From assembly GCA_003427395.1 (NCBI GenBank), contig BFEA01000480.1:733606-763883 (forward strand): a stretch of DNA of 30,278 nt, given 5' to 3'. Origin of the DNA: Chara braunii (taxonomy: Eukaryota > Streptophyta > Charophyceae > Charales > Characeae). Under the pieces are notes generated by a model. That model was given only the letters and a program-made list of their open reading frames with translations, was not told where the DNA came from and searched no databases. This document shows positions 8,441 through 17,582 of this stretch, piece by piece; the first letter of the stretch is position 1; each line of letters starts with the position of its first letter. Position numbers and translations under genes: made by a program.

Positions 8441-11213
8441 GTCTCCCAAGACAGTCAGCAGGCTGCACTTAGATCAGAGACTAGTAAAGTTGCAACAACC
8501 TATTAAGGTTTCGTATAGGTGACTCATCCACAGTCAGGATCAATACTGCTGTCAAGGGCCTACCTGTAGTCTTTGACAAGCAGAGCGAAATCAGGCAGCG
8601 CCTGAATTTCTACGTGTTCCCTAATGTACCATTTGACCTTGTCTTCTCCCTAGAGTGGTTTGAGGTCACCAACCCTAGGATCGATTGGCGGATCCCTAGG
8701 TTTGAGCTACCTAACGGGTAAGGGGAGTATCACCCTCGTATGCTTATTGATGAGTATCATCCGGCCAGTAGTTGTCATTGTATGCGTGCTCATAACTTTT
8801 TGCGACTCTCACGCCAAACTGACCACACACGTCTGTTTGTAGCTTATGTTAAACAAACTGATGTGGAGATTGTTCCCTGTCCCTCTCAAATTCAGCAAGT
8901 GGTTGACCGGTTCTCATACCTTATGCAGAAGCCTACCGGACTTGTCCATAGGCAAACCAAGCATATGATTGACCTCATGCCTGGCTCAGTCCCTCCCAAG
9001 GGTCGAGTCTACATGATGTCCCCTTCTGAACTTGACAGAGAAAAGTCCTCTTTTGGAGTTAGCTTTGCTGTCTATCTGGGCCATGTCGTTTCCGGAGAGG
9101 GGTTGACTTTTGAGGCAACGAAAGTTGCTGCTGTTTAGGACTGGTCGAAGCCCTTAACAGTTTGTGATGTCCGATCTTTGTTGGGTCTTGCATCTTATTA
9201 TAGGAACTTCATTAAGAACTTCTCCTCCATTGCGGCACCTCTAACTAACCTCACAAAAAAGGATACTCCCTTTCTTTGGACATCAGATTGTCAGGAGGTT
9301 TTTACACGTCTCAAGGAGGCCTTGATTCGTGCACCTTTGTTGAAGTTACTTGACCATACCTTACCTTTTGTGCTCACCACTGATGCTTGTCAGTATGGTG
9401 TAGGGGCGGTACTTCTGCAGGATAGTGAGAATGATCTGCAGCCTGTAGAGTACATGAGCAAGAAAACCAAAACGAAGAAGTTGCAGAACTCTACCTATAA
9501 GAAGGAGCTCAACGCTCTTGTGTCTGCGCTCAAGCATTGAAAGCACTTTCTCCAGGGAAGACACTTCAAAATCTTTTCATATCACTCTACCCTCCAGTGG
9601 ATGAAGTCCCAGGGAGAGTTGAATGACAAGTTTGCCCATTATATTTCAGTTCATTGACTTGTTTGACTTTGAACTGAAACACAAGAAGGGTTCCTACAAT
9701 CGAGTGGCAGACGCCCTTTCTAGTAGGCCTGACGCTCTCTTCTTGATTTCCTTCACTCACTCTTTTGGAGAGAAGACTCATCAGACCATGGCCCAGTTGT
9801 TGCCCCGAGACCTGATTTTTAGGCCTATTGTGAGGAACCTACAAGTCGATCCTGCCTTTGAACCAGGCTATACTCTGGTTTCAGGTCTGCTGCACACTTG
9901 AAGCAGAGGTGAGGAATGTTTGTGCATTCCTAAGGATCGCAAGCTAAGAACACTCTTTATGTCAAAGTATCATGATGTTTCCGGTCACTTTGAAGTCCTC
10001 AAATCGTATGTGGTCCTGTCGGAGAGGTTCTTCTGGAAAGAGACGAGGAGTGACCTACTGCACTACGTTGACACCTGTGAGTTGTGCCAAAGGAATAAGG
10101 CCGTACGCAGCCCTCCCCTTGGCCTACTCAAACCACTTCCCATTCTTGAGACACCTGCACAATCAAGTCTATTAACTTTACTGATTTGGGTTGGACCATC
10201 CCTCGTGGTATGCGTCAGGTTATGGTTTTTGTAAACAAGTTCGCCAAGTATTCAGAATTCATCCCTTTGTCAGGAGAAGCCAAAGTCCCTGCCGTTCAGA
10301 CGGCATTTGCTGACAGATGGGTTACACAACATGGACCACCCACCTCTATTGTCAGTAATCGAGATTCCCGCTTTTGCAGCAATGAGTGGCAGTCCTAGGA
10401 CTACCTTCACTCCCGCTTGGACATGACATATGGGCATCATCCTGAAACCGATGGTCAGGCTGAAGTGATGAACCAGATTATGTTTCAGTTGCTGCGTCCT
10501 TTAATCAGTCCAGATCAGCAAAACTGGGATCTACATCTGGGTCGTGCACAGCTAGTGTATAACACGTTTGTCCACTCTTCCACTCGATATCATCGATAAG
10601 ACTACTCCTACACCGACACCTGGAACCACGGAGTTCACCAAGCGTTATCGTGTGGATATAAAGCGCGCTCGTGCCAACCTGCTCAAAGCCCAAAAGGCTA
10701 TGATTCAGCAGGCTAACAAACATCACCACCCTTCTACTATTCCTACATGTGACTGTGTTTGGGTGCTCAACTTTGAGCTATTATGTGAGGAGGAGGACAT
10801 TTCGCCTAAGTTGTTCCCACGATACATCAATCCATGGCAGGTTTTAGATACAGTGGGAGCTGATCCTTTCGGACCATCCTACGTTGTTGACGTCCCCCTA
10901 CATCTACAAACCTATCCAGTCTTCCATGCATCTAAGTTTTTGCCTTTTACCTCAGCTGATGCATTTCCAGACAGACCCCCTCACTACGACGGTCTACCGA
11001 TCCCTGGAAAGGGATATGAAGTGGAGAAGATCGAGGATGAAATGGACACAGACCTAGACATGCAGTATCTTATAAAATTCCCCTACCAGCCTCATATTGA
11101 GGATCGCTGGTTTACACGTAGGGAACTTCTCAAGACAGCAAAGTCTGTTGTCCTCAAGTATGAGGCAACTAAGAGGGGAGAGTACCCTCGGCGGTCTGCA
11201 CCCCTACACTCCT
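8441..11213 (+). pseudogene. Ty3/Gypsy (family 1) pol: protease end, gutted RT, RNase H, integrase, chromodomain-like tail
   Basis: This continues the element cut at 703. Order on the + strand: protease remainder (SPKTVSRLHL at 8450, then YVFPNVPFDLV, NPRIDWR to 8720); start of reverse transcriptase (RQTKHMIDLMPGSVPPKGR at about 8950, MSPSELDRE); then directly YLGHVVSGEGL, so the RT palm with its YxDD motif is absent. RNase H has LTTDACQYGVGAVLL (9373 on) and ends near HKKGSYNRVADALS (9680). Integrase has the HHCC finger (HDVSGH ... CELCQRNK, 9970-10100), a core with Asp 10363-10365 and Glu 10462-10464, but Asn (10174-10176) where the first catalytic Asp is expected. The C-terminal tail ends at 11213. 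Stops at 9138, 9540, 9901, 10398 and 10599 and shifts near 8520 and 10170 break it. Confidence 0.88.
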
Positions 11214-12453
11214 AGCTTGGAGGTCCTCTCTTCAGGGGAGGGTAGGTCTGCAATGACTTGTTGATTCTGCAACATGTAACCCGTTGACCCGAGGCTGTAA
11301 CATAGATAGGATACATTTGCTATTTTGTTTGACTGAGGGCTAACCGAGAGATCTGCCTGTGAGAAAATTCGTGAGGGACATATCTGTAAATTTGGAAAAA
11401 ACACAGACCCATACTAATCTAGATTTCCTATAGCTACCCTAACTGCGAATAGCAGACCTGGGCTACCACTAGGACAGAAGGGCTTATGAGCCTATATTGC
11501 TAGACGGTCCTATAGCCTATAGCCGGGTAGGGAGAGGCCCTGAAGGCCGGACTGAATCGGTACCGGTGAGTCCAGTCGGTCCGGTCTAGGTCGTGTCTAG
11601 GCAAGGGTAGACTATGAATGGTGTAGGGAAAATTGTTCGGCACTTTTCGCAGTTGGTACCGTGACATAGTTGTTGCGCAACGCATGAACTGGTGGTGGTA
11701 CAACTTCCATGTTGGATGAGACGGACATATTCGGACCTTCGAAGCATCGACCGTAGTTGGGGCCTGCAATGTTTTCTGATAGCACGAGGGGTTGTTCAAA
11801 GGTCCGGACTCTCTGAAGTCTGCTGGAGGCAAGAGAAGTTGGTGCCCTGCCGAACCCTCCTCAGGAGTAGGGTGTCAGGGTGTGTGGCGCTGCAGCCATA
11901 GGTGCAACTATCATCCTCAGAGATCATCTTTGTCAGGAGAGGTGGCGTTGCTGCAGATTTCCATCTGGGAGGTCTACTGACACTTCATCATCATCAGAGA
12001 TTCTGGCACTGGTCTTCTTCTGAAGGCAGTATCTGGGTGGTGCTGGTTGTTTCAGGAACTCAGGGGTAGTGATGGCGGTTACTCGGGGTTAGGGGAAGAA
12101 GCGTTGCTCATTTGTGAGCAGCGCATCACAGTTCTGGGGTTGTTCTGACAAATTGAGACTCTGAGTTTAATAACCAGTGTTGATTCTGTGTGGGGACTAT
12201 CTTTGCTTCATTGTTTCTGGATGTGATATACTCGGCTTTCCTTTGTGACTAGTTGTAAGGAATTTGTGGAGTGAATTGCACTTGCAGAGTACTCTGTCAT
12301 ATCACATGGTCAAGTCTTCTGCCGTGTTTCTATCTCCCTGTGCGGTGTGATACTCCCATCCTCTCCCCTTCCTTCTGTGTATGTATGGGCATACCTGGAA
12401 GTCTATGTGAGTGAGTGTTGGCCTTCAGACAACAAACAACCAGGTTCATAACA
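11214..12453 (+). repeat. Candidate 3' LTR and downstream UTR of Gypsy family 1
   Basis: After the pol stop comes a purine-rich block (CAGGGGAGGGTAGG, 11234-11246) that could be the polypurine tract, then non-coding DNA to 12453, where a foreign - strand Gypsy reading frame resumes mid-RNase H. The right limit is therefore firm. The left LTR end could be TGCAATGAC at 11249 or TGTAACATAG at about 11300; the right end reads ATAACA, so TG...CA termini are possible. Length (1.15-1.2 kb) fits a plant Gypsy LTR. A strong hairpin, arms 12101-12110 and 12115-12124 with a 4-nt loop, lies in it. No second LTR is in the window, so I cannot confirm the ends. Confidence 0.5.
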
Positions 12454-13610
12454 CCTCACCATCATTTAGTTGGAGTACGCGCCAATCCCATATTGGTTAG
12501 CGTTTGTGGTAACTATAAAGGGTAATGATAGGTCAACTATTTTGAGGACTGGATACTCTATAAGGCATTTCTTAAGTCTTTTGAAGGCTGAGGTACATTC
12601 CTTGTCCCATTCCAGATTGTCTATTTCCTCAACAGCCTACGCAACGGTGCAGTGATGGCTGTGAAGTTTCGTACGAACTTTCGGTGATAGTTGGTCAGCC
12701 CTAATAACGATCGTAATTCCGTCAACGTATGAGGCGTCGACCAATCTCTAGTTGGTACTATCTTTGTATCCTCCGGTTTAATCCCATCTCCATCAAGCAC
12801 ATGTCCAAGATGCAATACCTGATCCTTGGGTCACTCACTCACACTTCTTTGGATTCAACTTAAAGTTCGCGTCACGCAACTTTCCTAAAACTAGGCGAAG
12901 GTGCTGATGACGTTCTTCTAGAGTCTGGCTGAAATCAAAATATCATCCAAATATACAGATACAAATTTATCTAACCACTCACAGAAGAGATCGTTCATGA
13001 AACCTTGGAAGCTAGTAGGGGCATTAGTCAGTCCAAACGGCATGACCACAAACTCATAGTGGCCATATCGTGTCCTAACGGCTGTCTTGTGTTGATCTTC
13101 GAGTTGTACCTCTAACTGATGGTAACCCGAGTTCAAATCTATCTTTGGAACAGTACTTGCAAACTTGCACCCTATCCAATACATCATCTATTCTCGGCAA
13201 TGGCTCAACGTTCTTCACCGTGATCGCATTCAATCCCCTATAGTCTATACGTATGCGTAATTTGTCTTCCTTGTTGGGTACAAATAGGACCGGTGCGCCA
13301 TACGGCGACGAGCTTGGCTTAATCCACCCTTTCTATATGAGTTCATCAAACCGCTTCCGCAGCTCATCGAGTTTTTGGGGAGGCATCCAATAGATCGTGC
13401 CCTTTGCAGTCTTAGTACCAGGTTCTGTCTCAATCCGGTGTTTGATTTCCCTTTCCACTATGCCAACTGGGGCCTCTCCCACACCAGCAAACTCATCCAA
13501 CAACTTTTGTACTTGAGTGGTGTTCTCTCCTCTTCTTTCTTGCCATCACTAACCGGCCTAACATAAGCAACGAACACTTGGTCAACTAACTCAATGGGCC
13601 TTCCTCGTTA
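12454..13610 (-). pseudogene. Ty3/Gypsy (family 2) reverse transcriptase-RNase H fragment
   Basis: On the - strand, from 13610: spacer (EFAGVGEAPVGIVERE), [26 protein letters not shown]-like reverse transcriptase start near 13300, [18 protein letters not shown] (about 13220), [30 protein letters not shown] and the catalytic VYLDDILI (12945-12970), then LGHVLDGDGI and RSLLGLTNYHRKFVRNFT (12660-12810), and an RNase H start (VTTNANQYGIGA, 12480-12510) in which the catalytic Asp of TTDA is Asn. At least four frameshifts or stops separate these blocks. Sequence is clearly different from family 1. It stops in RNase H at 12454, exactly where the candidate family-1 LTR ends, which suggests that element inserted here. 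The 5' limit near 13610 is abrupt. Confidence 0.85.
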
Positions 13611-13650
13611 ATGCGCCACATTTTCAGGGCTTCGGGCTACAGGACCACAA

Positions 13651-13671
13651 TGGCTGGAGGCGCCAGCCATA
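13651..13671. repeat. Perfect 8-bp hairpin
   Basis: ATGGCTGG and CCAGCCAT flank a 5-nt loop. It sits in non-coding DNA between the family-2 Gypsy end and the first foldback repeat; its role is unknown. Confidence 0.6.
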
Positions 13672-13792
13672 AGGAAAACAAAACACCGCACTGGCGGTTT
13701 GTGAAAACTCAGCGAGCAGGGTGCTCCGAGGCTTGGCATGAATAGCTGGGCCAGGTACTGGTGGGCCAGTGGTGGCAGTGTATCTCTCATTC

Positions 13793-13945
13793 GCCTTTGC
13801 CCCACTACTCTCCAAATGTGAAAAAGGGCCATGCTGCATGGCTCACCAATGCACAAAAGACAAAAATTATGGCAGTGTATCTCTCCATGTTCTAGCAGGA
13901 GATTCATTCTCATTTTGCACATTTGGTGAGTGGTGTGGCGAGGCC
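13793..13945. repeat. Foldback (MITE-like) repeat, family X copy 1
   Basis: Left arm 13793-13827 and right arm 13911-13945 are imperfect inverted repeats of about 35 bp sharing CACTCACCAAATGTGCAAAA-type sequence (CACTACTCTCCAAATGTGAA in the left arm). The same arms occur at 16408-16524. A short direct repeat (GGCAGTGTATCTCTC) sits just left of and inside the element. No coding capacity. A foldback MITE or a hairpin RNA source are both possible. Confidence 0.6.
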
Positions 13946-14050
13946 TAAGGACAGAGAAATGGTGATTGTATCATAAATTTGCCATTCCATGCACTTTTGT
14001 GAGTTGCTGCTACAAGGGCCACTGGGCCTCGCTCCACTGGACAACATACT

Positions 14051-14226
14051 TTTGTTTTTTTTTTGGTGGTGGTGGGGGGGGGGGGTTGAGGGGAAGGAAA
14101 CGGCCCGAGTTGATGCTAGAGGTGCTGATTTGAGCAGGCACCACTAGCACTCTCCGGGACGCCATCTATTGGTGGAGAGCAGCACCTGCTGGAAATCTGG
14201 ACCTGGTCTCCCCGAAGGTGCGGCTC
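14051..14226 (-). repeat. Short LINE-tail/SINE-like copy with poly(T), covarying stem-loop and core
   Basis: On the + strand: T run 14051-14064, a GGT/G-rich expansion to 14086, a 12-bp stem with one mismatch (arms 14114-14125 and 14138-14149) around the 12-nt loop 14126-14137 (TGATTTGAGCAG), then the core CTATTGGTGGAGAGCAGCA... at 14166-14209. In the core hairpin the outer arm has decayed (CTGGAAATCTGGACC). No LINE ORF follows, so this is either a severely 5'-truncated LINE or a non-autonomous copy using the LINE 3' module. Confidence 0.6.
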
Positions 14227-14622
14227 CCGCCAACAATAGAAGCAAAGTAGCTTGAGTCTTTCACCACATTCCCTAAGTGTGGAGGTTGGTGGATTGGGAG
14301 GACAGCCTGCCTACATGAATTGGGGGTCAACCATGGATGAAAACAATGAGACGAGGCTACTGGCTGGGTGAATGGGTCATCTTAGGAGCGGCAATGCAAC
14401 TTCGGTACACTAGCACTCAACTTAGGCTATCATGTAGGCAAATGACTTAGAGCAGAGTACCTCTGATTGTCAATTGTTCCTCATTATAGGTGGGTCGTGC
14501 AGCACTCAGTCATCACGGCCACATGGCCAAATCAACAAATATGATGTTCAGGGGCGCTGGACCCTAAATGCATCTGGAGCTCGTTATGGTCCCAGTACAT
14601 TCAAAATGTTCGATCACTCTGA
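14227..14622. other. Unassigned intergenic sequence
   Basis: No domain-bearing ORF, repeat or RNA was recognised. Confidence 0.5.
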
Positions 14623-15061
14623 GGGCATGCTCACACTACCGTATTATTTCTCTTAAATCTCAGAATTTGCGAAGAGGGGATTTGAGGATATAGTGTAGCC
14701 GCCAGTTCGCAGCCAGGAGGCTGCGCTATACCTGTTGCATTTTGTCGCGTAGCGAGGACGTCTTTTTCAGGAAATGTCGACAACGGCGAAAGGGGTTTAT
14801 AGGGCGGTAAGATGGGTAATTGAAGGGTGCAGTCGCTGTCGGGGCAGAGACCGGTAGGCCGGGTGGTCGCGAGTGCGGTTGGAGGGGGGCACACCAGCGG
14901 TCACGAAAAGCGGTCGGCGGGCCGTTTTCATGGACGGCGCCCGGTTTTCCATTTCGGGCGATATCGCACGAGGGTGCAATTTTCGGAAGGCCGGGCCGAA
15001 GTGGGTTTGGAGGTGTGCAGAGCAGGCAGTCGGGGTGTTCGTATTCGTAAAACGAAAAAAA

Positions 15062-15206
15062 ACACTAGCAGCAGTGAGTTCCCTCAGCACCCGAATCTGG
15101 ACATGTTTGTGGAGATATGCGGTTGAGGAGACTCAACGTGGTTTCCTGCACATCTCAACAAACACGTCCAGATTCGGGCACCGAGGAAACTTAATGCTGC
15201 CAGTGT
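15062..15206. repeat. Foldback repeat, family Y copy 1
   Basis: Arms about 15062-15122 and 15147-15206 are nearly perfect inverted repeats sharing CCCGAATCTGGAC and TGTTTGT. The 24-nt apex contains its own mini-hairpin (TTGAG, 4 nt, CTCAA). Ends read ACACT...AGTGT. The same arm sequence recurs at 16631-16803 and once, as a single arm, at 16915-16965. Confidence 0.8.
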
Positions 15207-15837
15207 ATCATTCAGCCATCGGCCCCGCCATATGGGCAGGGGTGATCTTGTTTTTTTTTCCTTTTTTTTTGGGTCTAAATCTTGGTTATTCGAGCAACAA
15301 GGGAACTGATTCTGAGGAGGGTGTAAACTACCCCCTTCCCCCGAACACGATGCACCTGCACGCATTTGGCTGCATCTTACAGGAAAGATCGTTTGTTTGC
15401 ATTGGCTATTAGGGTGTGTTGTGTTCGGGGGAGGACAGTAGGGAAGGCCGACGATTGACCGGACAGGTCGGGACCGGGACCACCAATGCCCTGAGACTGA
15501 GATAAGGGCATAGACGTATTCGGACTTTCTTCGGGTGCACGTGACCGTAACTCACCGCTAAGTACAAGTGCCGTCAACAAAGTGCAAGCGAGCGTGAGGC
15601 CGGTCTCGCTCCCGAGTGGCTGCGCTTCCGCACTTGTGTGGCACAGCCACACTACGGATCCATTTCCTCAAGAAGACGGTCGCAACTAGTACGCGGGCAG
15701 GCCCTTTCGAAAGTGGGTAGTCACACGATACGTACCTCCTTTCTTTTTTTTTGCTTATTTTTCATTTTCCCTCATTTTGAATTGTTTTCACACCTATATC
15801 TTTGTCATCTATTTTTCCACATTTCTGTTTGTCTATA

Positions 15838-15932
15838 GGGACGCTGGACCCGTTTTCCAGCACATACATTCACACCATGGCACAGGGATGCTGGACCTGA
15901 TTTCCAGCAGGAAAAAAAAAAAAAAAAAAAAA
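15838..15932 (+). repeat. Tandem pair of LINE core hairpins ending in poly(A)
   Basis: Two copies of the core hairpin, GCTGGA (15843-15848) to TCCAGC (15856-15861) and GCTGGA (15890-15895) to TCCAGC (15903-15908), each with exactly a 7-nt loop, lie 47 bp apart. A 21-nt A run (15912-15932) follows the second directly, with no intervening stem-loop. It is in sense orientation, unlike the copies at 704, 14051, 22309 and 23367. Confidence 0.65.
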
Positions 15933-16086
15933 TACAGAATGGGCGGTAACCTCCCGAGCCCTGCGGCTCCCCAGGCCGCTGTCAAAAGAGTGCACAAATA
16001 AGGTGTTTGTGGAACTGTGTGACTACCCCTCAGCCTCAGCTTTTTTTAGGCCAATTGGGATTTTGGGTACCAGTGTGAGCATGCCC

Positions 16087-16407
16087 TGAGTGCATCTAGT
16101 CCGTTCAGCAGTCTTGGTACATGTAGAAAGATGAGTAGCTGACCCAGGCCCATTGCTTGGAATGAAGCCTTGACTAATGCCCCCTGTTGAATGGGAAATA
16201 ATTCAAACGAAAGCACTACTAAATGAAATTAATGGAATGAAATTCTGCAAATCTGAAGATCAGATTCTGGCAGCTTCTGTCAGATGTGTCAACAAAGTGA
16301 AAAGGTAGTAGATCTTGTTTTTTCCTTTTTTCGCCTTTCAGAAACCAGTCAATTTTAGTCAAATATTCAAAAGAAAGAGGTAGTAGACATTTTCTTCTTT
16401 GGGTATA
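16087..16407. other. Unassigned intergenic sequence
   Basis: No gene, repeat or RNA recognised in this AT-leaning stretch. Confidence 0.5.
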
Positions 16408-16524
16408 GGGCCTTGCCCCACCACTCACCGAATGTGCAAAATGAGAGTGAGCTTTTGGCCCTGAAAAGATGCACTGGCGTAACTTCAGTTGTTTGTGCAT
16501 TTGGTGAGTGGTGCAGCGAGGCCC
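16408..16524. repeat. Foldback (MITE-like) repeat, family X copy 2
   Basis: Left arm 16408-16442 and right arm 16491-16524 are inverted repeats (about 28 of 34 positions) containing CACCACTCACC / GGTGAGTGGTG and ending GGGCC / GGCCC. They match copy 1 at 13793-13945. The loop differs from copy 1, so the arms are what is conserved. Confidence 0.65.
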
Positions 16525-16630
16525 ATATTCACAACAGGACTCGCGTTGGAATGAATCTCTTTTGGCTTTTCTTTGTCATTTACCAATTGTTGGACGAAAC
16601 GGATCTGGGCATAACTTCAGTCCGACAGGA

Positions 16631-16803
16631 CCAGGGGCCAAGTCCCACTAGCAGCGTTCAGTTACCTCAACGCGTGAATGTGGACGAGTTTTTGGAGATG
16701 TGCAGAAATGGTGTTGAGTTTCCTCAACTGCACATCTCCACAAACACGTCCAGATTCACGCGTTGAGGAAACTCAACGCTGCTAATGGGACTTGGCCCCC
16801 TGG
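16631..16803. repeat. Foldback repeat, family Y copy 2 (long near-perfect palindrome)
   Basis: Arms 16631-16705 and 16728-16803 pair over about 75 bp with few mismatches (GTCCCACTAGCAGCGTT outer part; CTGGACGTGTTTGTGGAGAT inner part). The 22-nt apex again holds a TTGAG/CTCAA mini-hairpin. RNA from either strand would fold into a long hairpin of the kind processed into small RNAs; this is inference. Confidence 0.85.
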
Positions 16804-17056
16804 GTGAGGTAGCTCTTGCCCGGATCAGCGAATATTGGTCGTAGGCAAAGGAGATCGACGACAGATATCTACTAGTATGTGCGAGTGGGACCGGGACCTC
16901 GCCCCAGGGGCACAGTCCCACTAGCAGAGAGGATTCACGGACATGTTTGTGGAGAGGTGCTGAAAAATCGCGATTGCCACTGGCTTTCCTCAGGCGTTAA
17001 ATCCAATCCTCTTTTGTAGTGGGACTCTGTCCCCGGGGGCGAGGTACCACTCGCAT
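16786..17056. repeat. Alternating copies of a GTGGGACT...GGGGCGAGGT module
   Basis: A module with GTGGGACT, a C-rich run, GGGGCGAGGT and CACTCGCA is seen forward at 16786-16819 and 17018-17056 and reversed at 16880-16921 (and as part of the outer arm at 16631-16650). A lone family-Y arm follows at 16915-16965. The arrangement R-F-R-F suggests nested or partly deleted foldback elements that share termini. Confidence 0.6.
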
Positions 17057-17063
17057 GGACTGA

Positions 17064-17500
17064 GGGCGTCGTTAGACACTCCTCGGGGACGTGATTCCAA
17101 GGATTTCGTCTTTGTTCCACCTGTCCTCGGAGATGAAATCGGAAATGAAAATGTGAAAACACTCCGAGGACAAATCCTTGGGCTCTGAGGATTTCCCAGC
17201 CAAATCGTCCTCGGCTCCTTTGGGGCCCGAGGATCCGTGTTTCACGGAGAGGAGAGGGCATGCACGTAGAGAGACGTTACAACCAAGAATTCGGATCGTG
17301 GCGGCACCCTATTGGCTGAAAGCCTGAAGCACAACTTTTTTTCTTTTTTGTTTCCTTTTTTTTTCTGACATTGCTCCGAGGATGAGTCCTAAAACGGATG
17401 CTCCAAGGTTCAGTGTAACGAAGACGACAAAAACCCTAGTCTTTTCCGAGGATTCATCCTCGGAGCCCGAGGATGCCCCGAGGAGTGTCTAACGACGCCC
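17064..17500. mobile_element. 437-bp MITE with perfect 25-bp terminal inverted repeats, Harbinger-type
   Basis: The left terminus begins GGGCGTCGTTAGACACTCCT (17064) and its 25 bp are the exact reverse complement of 17476-17500. TGA flanks both ends (17061-17063, 17501-17503), a 3-bp duplication as expected for PIF/Harbinger. The interior is non-coding and carries many CCGAGGA/TCCTCGG motifs near both ends, plausible transposase-binding subterminal repeats. The left end of the transposase-bearing element at 28333 shares CGTTAGACACTCCTC and the internal GTTCCACCTGTCCTC, so that family is its likely source of transposase. Perfect termini suggest fairly recent movement. Confidence 0.85.
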
Positions 17501-17582
17501 TGACTAATAGTCTAATACTAAGAAAGATTCTCTGTAAAGGAAAAAGGAAAAGAGAGAAAAAAAAGAGGTAATCTATATTCTT

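Larger units (their letters stand above)
14623..16086. mobile_element. Non-autonomous DNA transposon with 15-bp terminal inverted repeats
   Basis: The left end GGGCATGCTCACACT (14623-14637) is the exact reverse complement of 16072-16086. TGA flanks both ends (14620-14622 and 16087-16089), consistent with the 3-bp duplication of PIF/Harbinger elements. The similarity may extend outward (CACTC on both sides), so the ends could be about 8 bp further out and TGA a coincidence. The interior is GC-rich on the left, holds a foldback repeat (15062-15206) and a poly(A)-linked core pair (15838-15932), and has no transposase. ORFs in the GC-rich part overlap in many frames and match nothing I know. Confidence 0.55.

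Noticed and set aside
14820-15412. Several long overlapping ORFs in GC-rich DNA
   Set aside because: GC-rich sequence gives open frames in many phases at once; they run through a foldback repeat and match no known family.
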